DNA of 64,000 nt from Hyphomicrobiaceae bacterium UBA7697 (GTDB lineage: Bacteria > Pseudomonadota > Alphaproteobacteria > Rhizobiales > Methyloligellaceae), in assembly GCA_002482645.1 (NCBI GenBank), contig DLGJ01000005.1, positions 332,730-396,729 of the forward strand. Direction: 5' to 3'. This document shows positions 43,790-53,338 of the stretch, in pieces. A program made the translations under genes and the position numbers. The notes under the pieces are model-generated. The model ran no database searches. It was not told where the DNA came from and saw only the letters and a list, made by a program, of their open reading frames with translations. Each line of letters opens with the position of its first letter. Within the stretch, counting starts at the first letter, position 1.

Positions 43790-44395
43790 TCAGGTTTTCG
43801 CTGGTTCTACTGCGCCTACGAACGCGAGCAGTGGCGCAAAGTCTTCGCGATCGGCTGCCCGCAGGGCGGCAAGGTAGGCTTGCCGCCTTTCATTGTCCGC
43901 TTGAAGATCAAAGCCGCTGGCCCATGCGACTCGTGGATGCTCGTAAACCTCTTCGAGCATGAGATCGGCGGCGATGCGGGCATGGCGACCGTTGCCATTT
44001 GGAAACGGATGTATTTGCACCATCTTGTGGTGGAAGCGCGCGGCGGCCTCAAGCGGCGAATAGACGTTATTCTCCGCCCAATAGCGTGCATTGCCGAGCA
44101 GCATCCGCAATTGTTCGGGGATCTGGAGGGGATCGATCCCGATGTTCTTCTCCGTCTGCCGGTATGTCCCGGCCCATGTCCATACGTCGCCGAAGAGCTT
44201 CTTATGAAGTCTGCGGATAAAGCCGTCGTCGAATACGTCGCGACTGCGCCGCTTTGCGGCCCAGGCTAGTCCTTGCTCGATATTGGCCTGTTCCAGCTCG
44301 TCGAGTTCGCCGCGCGTTGTGATGTGATTGTATTTGAGTCCTTGCCGCTCGTCGGGATCGAGGGGAGTTGCGCCGTCAGGTTCCTGGAAGGTCAT
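43790..44395 (-). CDS. Fic/DOC family protein (mobile mystery protein B type)
   Basis: This 201-residue protein has a Fic domain with the intact catalytic motif HPFPNGNGRHAR (His about residue 129) and the flap region WAGTYRQTEKNIGIDP. Fic enzymes transfer AMP or another nucleotide moiety to target proteins. The N-terminus (DGATPLDPDERQGLKYNHITTRGELDELEQANI) is that of mobile mystery protein B, which always follows a HTH partner on mobile elements. It overlaps the HTH gene by ATGA. It probably acts as toxin or modifier of a two-gene module; the target is unknown. Confidence 0.9.
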   Translation of the reverse strand: MTFQEPDGATPLDPDERQGLKYNHITTRGELDELEQANIEQGLAWAAKRRSRDVFDDGFIRRLHKKLFGDVWTWAGTYRQTEKNIGIDPLQIPEQLRMLLGNARYWAENNVYSPLEAAARFHHKMVQIHPFPNGNGRHARIAADLMLEEVYEHPRVAWASGFDLQADNERRQAYLAALRAADREDFAPLLAFVGAVEPAKT

Positions 44396-44856
44396 TTGAT
44401 CTCCCAGAAGTCCGGCGGCATGTCGCGAACGAGCTGTTCGGCGAGGTCGTCAATCCGCCGTTTGGTCTGCTCGCTTGGGAGTGACTGACTTTCGAGCGCC
44501 ATATGCGAGCTTGCGCGTCGGACGCGAGCCTCCGCTTTGCGGTGAGCCTGTGTGCGTATTACGTCCTCTACGCTGCCTTTGGGTATGACGGCGTAGACAA
44601 ATTCGGCATCCATGGCGTCGGCAATTTTCCGCATCTGAGCGATAGTGATCGCCCCCTCGCGTTCGTTCCGCTCGGCCTGGTAGATCGCGTTTCGGCTGAC
44701 ATCCATGCGAGCGGCAACGTTGGCGCCGGACATTCCGAGCGCCTGGCGCAGCAAGGCAATCCATCCGTCCTTGGGCCGGTGGATGTTGCGAAACTGCTCG
44801 GCGGCGCGGTCTACGATCCGCGCGTACTGCCTTCTGGCTGTGTCTTTAACGCTCAT
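44392..44856 (-). CDS. HTH regulator, mobile mystery protein A type (partner of Fic)
   Basis: This 154-residue protein has an N-terminal helical segment (ARRQYARIVDRAAEQFRNIHRP) and an XRE-type HTH (LRQALGMSGANVAARMDVSRNAIYQAERNEREGAITIAQMRKIADAM), about residues 34-82, then a charged C-terminal tail. This is the mobile mystery protein A layout. It probably represses the operon by binding the inverted repeats at 44891-45006 and may restrain the Fic protein. The same operator region lies in front of the divergent giant NTPase gene. Confidence 0.88.
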   Translation of the reverse strand: MSVKDTARRQYARIVDRAAEQFRNIHRPKDGWIALLRQALGMSGANVAARMDVSRNAIYQAERNEREGAITIAQMRKIADAMDAEFVYAVIPKGSVEDVIRTQAHRKAEARVRRASSHMALESQSLPSEQTKRRIDDLAEQLVRDMPPDFWEIK

Positions 44857-44890
44857 TGCCTATCATCTCATGGGCAAAATGCCCCTTGTT

Positions 44891-45006
44891 GCATATTATA
44901 TGATATGCGAAAAGGCAATAGAAGTCAATCAATTGATATGCAAACATTGAAAGTTTGCATATCAATTGATTTTCACTAAAGGCAAATTTGCCAATCAATA
45001 GATTGG
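44891..45006. promoter_or_regulatory. Array of inverted repeats between the HTH-Fic operon and the giant NTPase gene
   Basis: Four inverted repeats follow one another: GCATAT/ATATGC (44891-44908); a perfect 19-bp arm palindrome (44927-44945 with 44953-44971, spacer ATTGAAA); GGCAAATTTGCC (44981-44992); and CCAATC/GATTGG (44991-45006). The half-site TGATATGC(A/G)AA recurs three times. The region is A/T-rich and starts 35 bp from the HTH gene start. The HTH protein is the obvious candidate ligand. Confidence 0.8.
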
Positions 45007-45229
45007 TAAATTTGGTTGCGCTTGCAGCGGAGAGAAAAGATTGTCAGCCCTGCGGGGCTGCCAACCGACTATGCGCAAGGGATGGATGCCGGACGGCCGA
45101 GACCGGCAAAACTGGGCTCGGTGCACGACAGCCCGGCCCGACGGGCGCGCGCTGGAACCAAAGACAGCACAACTACTCGTCCAAGCACGCAAAACCTGCA
45201 CGCAATATATTGTGTTCGGCAAATCCAAT

Positions 45230-48200
45230 ATGCCAATATATGGCTCTTCAAAAGCAACCTATTTGTATGTTGGTGCAGAGTTGAGCAAGGACAATAATGC
45301 CATAGACGAAGTCAGAGCATCGCGTGCGGGCCACACATTTCACGAACGATGGGCGGCCCGGCGTGCGTTACAGCTCGTCTTTCCTCAGGACGACTTGCAT
45401 GCAATCGCGGTCGAAGGGCTGTCCACAAGTGAGTCGGCCAAGCCCGGCAAAGAAGCCGGGGACATCGCGGATCTGACCTTATTTTTCGGGCAAGGAGATA
45501 GCTTTGCTACATGCGAAGCCCAGCAAACCCTACAATTCAAATATAAAGCAACCCCGGGAACCGTTACATCCTCGTACCTCAAGCAAACAATTCAAAAATT
45601 TGCAGCCAGCCTGCTTGGGTACGAAGAACAGTTCTCGGAGGAAGAAGTTAAGTCGAAGCTTTCCTTTTCATTTGTAACCAATGCCGTTTTTGCTGACCAA
45701 TTGTGGGAATCAATCAAATGCCTGAAGGAGGGAACGCAACCAGCTCAGGGCCCGGCGCAAGTGCAGTATGGAAACCTCGTAAATTGGTGCAAAGAAAAAG
45801 GCGTCGAGGCGAAGCGGCTATTCGCATTGACGGAATTTCACGCATCTACAGAGAGCCTCACTGCTCAAAATCTAAAACTCCGTCGCACGTTGAGCAGTTG
45901 GAGTCCCGGGACGGATAGTCAGGCACGCGCCCGTCTGCACAGTCTCGAAGAACTGGTAAGGGAAAAAGCGGGAGTTTCAGGGCAGCGCAACAACCTAATT
46001 AAACGAGAAGACATTCTTGACGCGCTTGGCTGTGATTCTGAGGACGATCTCTTCCCCGCTGAAACGGAATTCGTCGATGTTGGCGTTGTAGTTGAACGCG
46101 AGGCGTTGGATGAAGCCCGAACAAAAATAGAAAACGAAACGAAGCCAGTATTTATCTTTGCCGACGGCGGAGTTGGCAAAACGGTCTTCATTCAAAGCCT
46201 GGCCAACAAAGTTGCCGACGACTATGAAACCGTAATTTTCGACTGCTTTGGCGGCGGATCTTACCGCTCCGAAGACCAGTCCAGGCACCTTCCAAAAATC
46301 GGGTTGCTGCAGATAGTGAACGAACTGGCTTCACGAGGCTTGTGTGATCTGCAGCTTCCAACAGACGGAGACTCGGACGCTCTGATCAAGGCTGCCCGCA
46401 AGCGATTGAAGCAGACGGCAGAGACGGTCAGCACGCAATCGAGCAAGAAGGGCCTCCTGGTCATCATAGATGCGGCTGACAATGCACAACTTGAGGCAAA
46501 TACCCGACAGGAGAAGGCGTTTCCGAGACTGCTCCTTGCAAGCCTAAGCCGCGAGCCCATCGACGGCGTCAAGCTTGTGTTGACGGCCCGGCCTCATCGC
46601 ATGGATTCCGTTATCGGCACGAGCGAAGTGGAGCGATTTGAACTCACCACCTTTACAAGAGATGAGACCCAGGAGTTTCTCAAGAGCAGGCGCGGCGATC
46701 TCACACAGCTAGAATTCTCAACAGCACTTGCGCGGTCTGGAGGAAACGCGCGCGTGCTGGAATATCTCGTCGAAAGCTGGGACGAGAATGTTTCGGGGAC
46801 AGTTCCAAAAAAGAAAATCACGGTCGAGGAATTGATTCGCCAGCGCTGCGAGAAGATAGATCGGGATCTCTATGAGGCTGGATGGAGCGATGGCGACGTC
46901 AAGCAGTTCTTCACGGCCATTTCGCTTCTGCCTCCACCAATCCCGCTTGAAGAAATGTCTGCCGCGCTGGGGTGGTCCGGGTCGAAGGTCAACAGTGCTG
47001 TCTCCGATCTTGCGCCCATGCTTGAGGTCCTGAAGCATGGGGCTATTTTTCGCGACGAGCCCACTGAGACATTCATACGCGAAAGCTATGCCTCAGAGTC
47101 CGAGGCCCAACAGGAGATCGCAGACCGGCTCCGCGCTTGTCAAAAATCGTCGGTCTATGCCGCAGAGGCGCTGCCCCGGTTTCTTGTCGCAATAAGCGAC
47201 AGTGATCGTGCCTATGCACTCTCTGCATCTCAGGATTTTCCTGCAAGCATCCAGTCCGAATACGGTCGCCGTAGACTGCGGCTCTTGCGACTTCAAGCAG
47301 CTTTCAGTCTTGCTGTGCGAGTCAAAGACTATGACCGGGTACTCAGGCTCACGATGCAACTCGCGCAGGTTGCTGCCGCAAATGCGAAGGGTGACCAGTT
47401 CATTCGACACTCCCCCGGCGTGGCAGTGTTCCTGGGCGACCAAGACGTATCGCGCCGTCTGTTTCAGGATCGCACCGGCTGGCGCGGCGAGAGGGACGTG
47501 CGGCTCACCGTGGCCTTTGCTTTTCAGGGCGAGATGGAAGATGCAGCAATCCACCATCATCGCGCGATTGGCTGGATCAACTGGCACTATCGAAACAGAA
47601 ACGACGACAACCGATTTGATCGCTCCGGCCCATCAGCGTCGGACTTCGCTGCTATTGTTTTTCTAAATTTCATTCAAGGTGCTCCCTCCTTAGCAGACAG
47701 CAACATTATCAAGTGGAGCTTCCCGTTTGCGCTTTCGGTGTGTCAGGAGGCCATCGCGCTTCTGGAGCAGTATGAATATTGTACCGGGGAGAACGTGCTT
47801 CCCAGTCTGGTCGAGTTCGCCTCGAGCAAAAACTGCAAATCGCTTGCGCTTCAGGTTTCGCTGCTGGCGAGCACGCGAAGCCTTCATCATCAAAGTCTGA
47901 AACGGATTGCCCGTGCAGCAAGTGCGGTTGCAACGGCGATCGGGAACAGTGTTTTAGACGAAGGCAATGACTATGAACGATTGCAGCAGCGTGCCCTGAG
48001 CGACGCCGCTCTGGCTGCGCTAATTCATAACTCCCGCCAATCAGCGCGAAACATTGTCCAAACGATCGAGGCTCGTCGGCCATCGGGGTACGACTACGGA
48101 GACCGTTACGGTCCGTTCCGCAGTTGGGCACCCATACTAAGCGTGTGCGTTTCCGCATGGGCGGCCGGTCAGCAAGTCCGGCTCCACCACCTTATGCCTC

Positions 48201-51200
48201 GTGAAGTCAAGGCGACGCGCGCTCTTAAGTCAATTGCGGATTGCTCGAGCCTGATTAGCTATTTGGCTGGCTTGGGGAAGGTTGACCCTAAGAAGCGAGG
48301 GAAGAGCAAAAAGGAAAAAGGCACCACAAGGCAGTTCGACCGACGAGAATGTGATGACATTGCCAAGGGAAGCGCGTTGGTCATTGCTCTTGCAGCACCG
48401 CTTCAGGAGGTCGTTCTTGCTCGCCGTGAAATTGAAGAGAGAGATTTTCAGAAATTCTTGGAAACGTGGGAGAGCCGCCTCCGATTTGATATCTCATGGG
48501 CGTCTGAGACAGCGCGGGATCAGCTGTGCAGGTATGTGGGTTTCGGTTTCGCACAGATATTCTTACGCCATGGACGAAGCGTGTCCGAAGAGGACGTCAG
48601 GAAACTGATCGAGATCATCAGCCGCGGACGCTTCACGATCCAGGACAAACTGAAAACCCTATTCGTGATGGCGCGGCATTCGAACCTTCACATTATTGCT
48701 GGGCAGTTTGCCAAAACGATTTCGGATGCTATCCGCCAGGATGAGTCGATTGAGCAGCGGAGCGAGCAGTTTTCGCGGCTCACGGAAGCGTTGTTGCCCA
48801 TGGGTAGAGTCGAGGCGCAGCAATACTTCCGTCAGGGGCTCACACAACTCGATCAGATGGGAGGCGATGACTTCGACACAATCTATTCGCTATTGCACTA
48901 TGCAGCAGAGCAACGCGGCGGATGGCTTGATCTAGCGCTTGGCCATCGTTTGATGAATCTTTGTCAGACGATTTTCCACTACGAACCTAGCAAATTTGGT
49001 TGGACGCTATTTGGACATGCCGCTGCACAGTCGATCGGCATGTCGGCCATCTACAAGCTTGTCAGATGGGCAGACCAAGATACCGCGAACCTGTCATATG
49101 GCTTGCCCCAACTCGCCTGCTTCCTAGCAAGATCGGGGCACCTCGATGCTCGGCGTGCCGCCTTCATGCTGCTGCTTTGCAAAGAGGTGGGTTGGCATGA
49201 ATGGAAAATCGGAGACGGCTTGCGCGATATTTTTGACGCGTCAAGTGATAATAGCAGCCGTCAGGCAGTTTGGCGTGCAGCACTTGAGAAGATGAAGTTC
49301 GAGCACCCGTTTGGCGGCTCAAGTTACCTTTGGACAAGTTTGCTGGAAGCACTGGATAGGTTTCCACAAGTCGCGAATGCCTCGGATATCGAATGTCTTA
49401 AAAAGCTCGTCGACAGGTCACGCGCGCGTACGGATGAAGAGAATCAGCGTCATGACACGACCAATGACAAGCCTCAGTATGCCAGTAGGAAGAACAAGGA
49501 CAGTGAACGGCGTAAGAGCGAGGAGTCATTCGAGGGGATTGTGAAATCCTGCGATGTGTCCTCGCCCCACTCAATCGACGAGGCAATCCGCGCCGTTCGA
49601 GGTGATCGGCGATTTATGTTCAATTCAGGCAAGCGCATTATCGAACGCTTGCGGGAGAATTGTCCCTTCGACCGGCAGGCCGAATTCATTTCGACGCTTG
49701 GGGAGCTGGGAGAGCTGTCTTTCGATGACACGGTTGAAGTCTTAAAGGAAACCGTTGCCGCGTGGGAGACGTCGTCAGCATACGTCTCGTCGAATAAGAA
49801 AGCCTTTGTTCAGAGACTCTTTGAACTCAAGGGCTCGGAGCTATTTGAGCTGAGATATACCGGAGTGTCTCGTGAAATCAGCGGCTTGGTTGAGTTTTGC
49901 GACGACGCCGAGTTTGTGCTCAACCTCGTTTTCGACACCGTAGCGCGGGAGAAGCTAGAGCTCTCTGGCGATGAATGGCTTCAGCTCGCGACGAGTCTTT
50001 GTCAGCTCGCCTCCGACAAAGTGAACCGGGAAGCGCTTGAAGACCTGCTATCTGGCCCAGCCGCCCAGATTGGCGACGAAGTCGGGGAGGGTGCTTTCAA
50101 GGACTCGTTTGTACCGTCCGACAACCAAAGCACCATGATTGCGGAGATCACCTGGCACCTCCTTGGGAATGAGGACGCATTTGTAAGATGGAGAGTGGCG
50201 CGGTGTATCACAGGGCTTGCTGATCTCGGCCTGAATGCTGAGCTTTCAGCTCTACTGGACTGCTATGACCGTACTCAAGTGGCAGCACTTACTAGCGAAG
50301 GCTTGAGCGCATCATTCCTAAATGCGCAGCAATGGTTGCTTATGGGCTTGGCGCGGGCTTGCCTGCACCATGGAAAAGCCCTGGACTATCTGAAGGAGCC
50401 GCTTGAGCGCCTAGTCCGCCGCGAGGACATCCACGCCGTCAACAAAATTCATATCATCCGGTGTCTTCAGCATATCTCGGGCTCGCAACGACCTTCACCT
50501 GAGATCTCCAAGCTGTGGGAGAAGGTCTACACTCCGGCGAAGGGCTACGAGGAGCGAGGCGCATGGCCAAAGGCTGTTGAATCCAAGTCGGGCTTTCATT
50601 TTGACTATGAATTTAACAAGCACGAGGTTTCGGGTTTTGCTCGCCTGTTCGGCATTTGCGAAGCGGAAGCCGTCGACAAGATTGCAGATGAAGTACAGCG
50701 GCGGTGGCCCGAAGCTAGGGACATGGAATTTTTTTCGGGTCATGTTCGGTATCGCCGAAGCCATGCGGACCGCCATGAGAGCTATCGCGAAAGTGTTCAG
50801 AAACACGCTATGTTGGGAGCGGCGACGAAGCTTGCGAAATCCAAGCCTGTCATCAGGGACAGCTACGATGCCGTTGATGCCCGCCCATGGATCGAGTGGC
50901 TCAAGGAGCACGATGTTTCCTTTGAGGATGGGGCGTGGCTTTCAGACCGAAAGGATGCGGTTCCTGAGGAGGCAGCGCAGCCGCTCACAGTGCGCATAAA
51001 AAACAAGGACGTGTTGGCGCAGGAGGGCGAGCTGTTTCGGAAACTAGGCTTTCCTGGCGAGAGCCTAGGCCAGCCTGTTCCGCTATATGGCGTGTGGCGA
51101 TCGCGCGATGGCGTGTTTGTACGGATAAGCTCGGCTCTGACGCGGCGCAAAGGGGTTATTGGCCGATTAAAGACATTTGCCCGCAAACCGGACCATGAGA

Positions 51201-51718
51201 TTTGGTTACCCGCTTTCGACCCCAACGGCTATGTAGACCGCGATGTGCAAAGCAGCGAGTTCGAACCACTTGTCTGGGTGCCGCAGCGATATCCCGTTGG
51301 CATCGATGTAGGTGACGAGTTTGCGACGGAGTATCCGGTTATTCGTCCCCGGTTAGGAAGAGGGCTCACCACCAGCCTCGGATTGGTGCCTGACGCGGAT
51401 GACATAGATTGGCTAACACAAGACGGAAATCTTGCGCTGAAGAGTCAGGTCTGGGGGCAATGGAGACCAGATCCTGACGATAATCGGGCGTGGTTTCAGG
51501 ATGAAGGGAGGGTGCTCTGGGCGCAGCCGGACTGGCTTGATGGCGCGTTGTCGACGCTGAATCGCAGCCTCGTATTTCATATCGATCTCCACAAGTACAA
51601 GCGGCGCGAAAGCTTTGACGACGATTCGGGCCTTCATGGTGTCTACGTTGCTCTGTGGACGAAGGAGGGAACGCTGCGCGTCTGGAAGGCAAGAAAAGCA
51701 TCGGAAACGGTCTATTAG
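45230..51718 (+). CDS. Giant nuclease-STAND NTPase, putative Avs-like antiphage defence protein
   Basis: About 2162 residues. Residues ~20-200 form a PD-(D/E)xK-like (Cap4/DUF4297-type) nuclease region: FHERWAARRAL, then GDIADLTLFF and LQFKYK (about residue 101). A STAND/NACHT NTPase follows: Walker A ADGGVGKT (~312), Walker B LLVIIDAAD (~412), LTARPHRM (~451). The remaining ~1600 residues are helical and repeat-like, with a distinct C-terminal region after ~1850. This order (effector, STAND, long sensor) is that of Avs proteins, which detect phage proteins and then cut DNA. I start at ATG 45230; an upstream TTG (45041) lies in a hairpin. Codon use is A/T-richer than the core. Specific target is inferred, not shown. 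Confidence 0.82.
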   Translation: MPIYGSSKATYLYVGAELSKDNNAIDEVRASRAGHTFHERWAARRALQLVFPQDDLHAIAVEGLSTSESAKPGKEAGDIADLTLFFGQGDSFATCEAQQTLQFKYKATPGTVTSSYLKQTIQKFAASLLGYEEQFSEEEVKSKLSFSFVTNAVFADQLWESIKCLKEGTQPAQGPAQVQYGNLVNWCKEKGVEAKRLFALTEFHASTESLTAQNLKLRRTLSSWSPGTDSQARARLHSLEELVREKAGVSGQRNNLIKREDILDALGCDSEDDLFPAETEFVDVGVVVEREALDEARTKIENETKPVFIFADGGVGKTVFIQSLANKVADDYETVIFDCFGGGSYRSEDQSRHLPKIGLLQIVNELASRGLCDLQLPTDGDSDALIKAARKRLKQTAETVSTQSSKKGLLVIIDAADNAQLEANTRQEKAFPRLLLASLSREPIDGVKLVLTARPHRMDSVIGTSEVERFELTTFTRDETQEFLKSRRGDLTQLEFSTALARSGGNARVLEYLVESWDENVSGTVPKKKITVEELIRQRCEKIDRDLYEAGWSDGDVKQFFTAISLLPPPIPLEEMSAALGWSGSKVNSAVSDLAPMLEVLKHGAIFRDEPTETFIRESYASESEAQQEIADRLRACQKSSVYAAEALPRFLVAISDSDRAYALSASQDFPASIQSEYGRRRLRLLRLQAAFSLAVRVKDYDRVLRLTMQLAQVAAANAKGDQFIRHSPGVAVFLGDQDVSRRLFQDRTGWRGERDVRLTVAFAFQGEMEDAAIHHHRAIGWINWHYRNRNDDNRFDRSGPSASDFAAIVFLNFIQGAPSLADSNIIKWSFPFALSVCQEAIALLEQYEYCTGENVLPSLVEFASSKNCKSLALQVSLLASTRSLHHQSLKRIARAASAVATAIGNSVLDEGNDYERLQQRALSDAALAALIHNSRQSARNIVQTIEARRPSGYDYGDRYGPFRSWAPILSVCVSAWAAGQQVRLHHLMPREVKATRALKSIADCSSLISYLAGLGKVDPKKRGKSKKEKGTTRQFDRRECDDIAKGSALVIALAAPLQEVVLARREIEERDFQKFLETWESRLRFDISWASETARDQLCRYVGFGFAQIFLRHGRSVSEEDVRKLIEIISRGRFTIQDKLKTLFVMARHSNLHIIAGQFAKTISDAIRQDESIEQRSEQFSRLTEALLPMGRVEAQQYFRQGLTQLDQMGGDDFDTIYSLLHYAAEQRGGWLDLALGHRLMNLCQTIFHYEPSKFGWTLFGHAAAQSIGMSAIYKLVRWADQDTANLSYGLPQLACFLARSGHLDARRAAFMLLLCKEVGWHEWKIGDGLRDIFDASSDNSSRQAVWRAALEKMKFEHPFGGSSYLWTSLLEALDRFPQVANASDIECLKKLVDRSRARTDEENQRHDTTNDKPQYASRKNKDSERRKSEESFEGIVKSCDVSSPHSIDEAIRAVRGDRRFMFNSGKRIIERLRENCPFDRQAEFISTLGELGELSFDDTVEVLKETVAAWETSSAYVSSNKKAFVQRLFELKGSELFELRYTGVSREISGLVEFCDDAEFVLNLVFDTVAREKLELSGDEWLQLATSLCQLASDKVNREALEDLLSGPAAQIGDEVGEGAFKDSFVPSDNQSTMIAEITWHLLGNEDAFVRWRVARCITGLADLGLNAELSALLDCYDRTQVAALTSEGLSASFLNAQQWLLMGLARACLHHGKALDYLKEPLERLVRREDIHAVNKIHIIRCLQHISGSQRPSPEISKLWEKVYTPAKGYEERGAWPKAVESKSGFHFDYEFNKHEVSGFARLFGICEAEAVDKIADEVQRRWPEARDMEFFSGHVRYRRSHADRHESYRESVQKHAMLGAATKLAKSKPVIRDSYDAVDARPWIEWLKEHDVSFEDGAWLSDRKDAVPEEAAQPLTVRIKNKDVLAQEGELFRKLGFPGESLGQPVPLYGVWRSRDGVFVRISSALTRRKGVIGRLKTFARKPDHEIWLPAFDPNGYVDRDVQSSEFEPLVWVPQRYPVGIDVGDEFATEYPVIRPRLGRGLTTSLGLVPDADDIDWLTQDGNLALKSQVWGQWRPDPDDNRAWFQDEGRVLWAQPDWLDGALSTLNRSLVFHIDLHKYKRRESFDDDSGLHGVYVALWTKEGTLRVWKARKASETVY

Positions 51719-52228
51719 TTTCCCTAGCTTTGCGGATGGGACGTTCGCTTGTCAGCGAAATGGCGCGTTGAGCGCTTCCTTGATGGCCGGTTAGCTGGGC
51801 GGGCGTCGTTGCGTAGTCCGGCTAGTGGGGTTCAGGGCGCGCGATAGGCTCCTGATCGATGGGTGCAGGGAGAGCCGAAGTTTCCCGCGCGTGGTTCAGC
51901 GGACAAGACGGTGACGGCATCCAATCCGCGCAGGGTTGGCCTTGGGGTCTCGGGGAAATGGAAGTCCCTGAGCGGAGATGAAACGACCGGACGTTTCGTT
52001 GGCGTGGCTGAGGCTCGATGCTGATAGCTACGCCAGGGCGCGGGGGATGCAACGGGGGTGCGCAGCGACCCCCTTGCCGAGGCGGCGAAGCCGTCCGAGA
52101 CGAGATGGTGCTGTAATACAGCACACATCTTGCGGAACGCGAAAAAGCCAAATTCGGGCAAGTTCAAAGTGCGGCCAACCAGTCAGGTGGCTCCGTTGAT
52201 CGTGATCCCTTCCGTCTCCTCGTGCTCG
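51719..52228. other. Gene-free stretch between the giant NTPase and the resolvase
   Basis: In 510 bases I find no supported gene. It holds a short perfect inverted repeat at 52108-52124 (separate entry). GC content returns to core-like values, so a junction between the defence cargo and the next module is likely here. Confidence 0.5.
52108..52124. promoter_or_regulatory. Perfect 8-bp inverted repeat
   Basis: GTGCTGTA, one A, then TACAGCAC. It lies about 100 bp beyond the stop of the resolvase gene in otherwise gene-free DNA. It could be an operator or a resolution/res half-site; nothing in the sequence decides which. Confidence 0.45.
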
Positions 52229-52840
52229 CTAATGCATCCGATCCAGCCCCACCCTCTTAAACCCCCGCGTCATGGTGGCGTGGGAGACCTTGTAGCGTTC
52301 GGCGACCTTGCCAATGGTCAGCCCCTCCTGAGCGACCAGTGCATGGCCGTTGAGGATGTCGCCTATGGACAGGGCGTACGGTCTGCCGGGCTTGTTCCCG
52401 CGTTCGCGCGCGGCTTCCAGGCCGAGCACGGTGTTTTCCTGGATGATATCGCGCTGGAATTCGGCAAAGGCGGCGAAGAGGTGATAGACGAGTTTGCCGC
52501 CGGGCGTTGCCGTGTTGATGCCTTCGGCCAGCGAGCAAAAATGGATACCCTCGTTTCGAAAGCGCACCAGCAGGTCCGAGAGGTGCTGGACTGAGCGGCC
52601 CAGCCGGTCGAGCTTGAGGACCACCAAGATATCGCCAGCTTCCAAAGTCCTGAGTGCCTTATCGAGGCCGGGGCGTTTGGCCTTCCCGCCCGAGATTCCG
52701 TGATCCTTGAAAACCAGATCGCACCGCGCGGCTTTGAGCGCGTCAAGCTGTATGCGCAGTTTCTGGTCCTGGGTGGAAACCCGCGCGTATCCAATCCGCC
52801 GCCCGGGCGCCTTGATGTCTGGAAAATAGAGGTACGTCAT
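52229..52840 (-). CDS. Small serine recombinase (resolvase/invertase family)
   Basis: The 203-residue protein has catalytic domain RIGYARVSTQDQ (Ser22), LDRLGRSVQHLSDL and EGINTATPGGKLVYHLFAAFAEFQRDI, then a C-terminal Hin-type HTH (SIGDILNGHALVAQEGLTIGKVAERYKVSHATMTRGFKRVGL). Complete and close to the Tn3 resolvase/DNA invertase group. It may resolve or invert a local segment. No transposase gene accompanies it, so it is either an island-borne resolvase or the remnant of a transposon. Confidence 0.92.
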   Translation of the reverse strand: MTYLYFPDIKAPGRRIGYARVSTQDQKLRIQLDALKAARCDLVFKDHGISGGKAKRPGLDKALRTLEAGDILVVLKLDRLGRSVQHLSDLLVRFRNEGIHFCSLAEGINTATPGGKLVYHLFAAFAEFQRDIIQENTVLGLEAARERGNKPGRPYALSIGDILNGHALVAQEGLTIGKVAERYKVSHATMTRGFKRVGLDRMH

Positions 52841-52986
52841 GTCGTCACCTCGCCAAAATCGATCCCTTTTGCCGAGACGACTAAGTAGCCGTTGCTTGAA
52901 CCATAAAGCGTCAATTCCCCGCCGGTTTCCAAGTATATACTTCTCATTTCTGCGCTATTTTCTCTCCTCTTCAATAACGATCGTTT

Positions 52987-53331
52987 ATGTTGAGCAGAAA
53001 ACTACTGTTCGTCGCAAGCTTTATGGCGGTATGGGTGACAATTACCATACCATCGCATGCAGATGGGCGCGCAAATGCCCGAACCTTCCTCTCGTGGGAC
53101 ACCGAGGCCCAGAACGCCTTCATCCAGACGTCGATCGGCATGGCGGGCGTGGTTGCGACCCAGACCCGGAAGGAAATGGCGACCTGTATCGACCGCTGGT
53201 ACTTCGTCAGTGAAGAGGCGAAGGCGGAACGCAACGAGCAAATTCGAAGGACGATCGAGAAGCATCCCGAGTTTCATCCAACCGGCACTATCGTCGCCAT
53301 TCTCGAGAAGGCGTGTGGACCATTCAAATAG
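52987..53331 (+). CDS. Small exported protein of unknown function (possibly Rap1a/Tai-like)
   Basis: 114 residues with a signal peptide (MLSRKLLFVASFMAVWVTITIPSHA). The mature part has two cysteines (ATCIDRW and EKACGPF) and the helical pattern AQNAFIQTSIGMAGVVATQT. The spacing is reminiscent of small periplasmic Rap1a-type proteins, but the match is weak. No clear ribosome site. Ends 7 bp from the stop of the opposing coiled-coil gene. Confidence 0.65.
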   Translation: MLSRKLLFVASFMAVWVTITIPSHADGRANARTFLSWDTEAQNAFIQTSIGMAGVVATQTRKEMATCIDRWYFVSEEAKAERNEQIRRTIEKHPEFHPTGTIVAILEKACGPFK

Positions 53332-53338
53332 CCTGATG

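Noticed and set aside
45041..45229. TTG start for the giant NTPase adding 63 residues
   Set aside because: The codon lies next to a CAGCCC/GGGCTG hairpin, there is no ribosome site, and the extra residues are basic and non-conserved in character.
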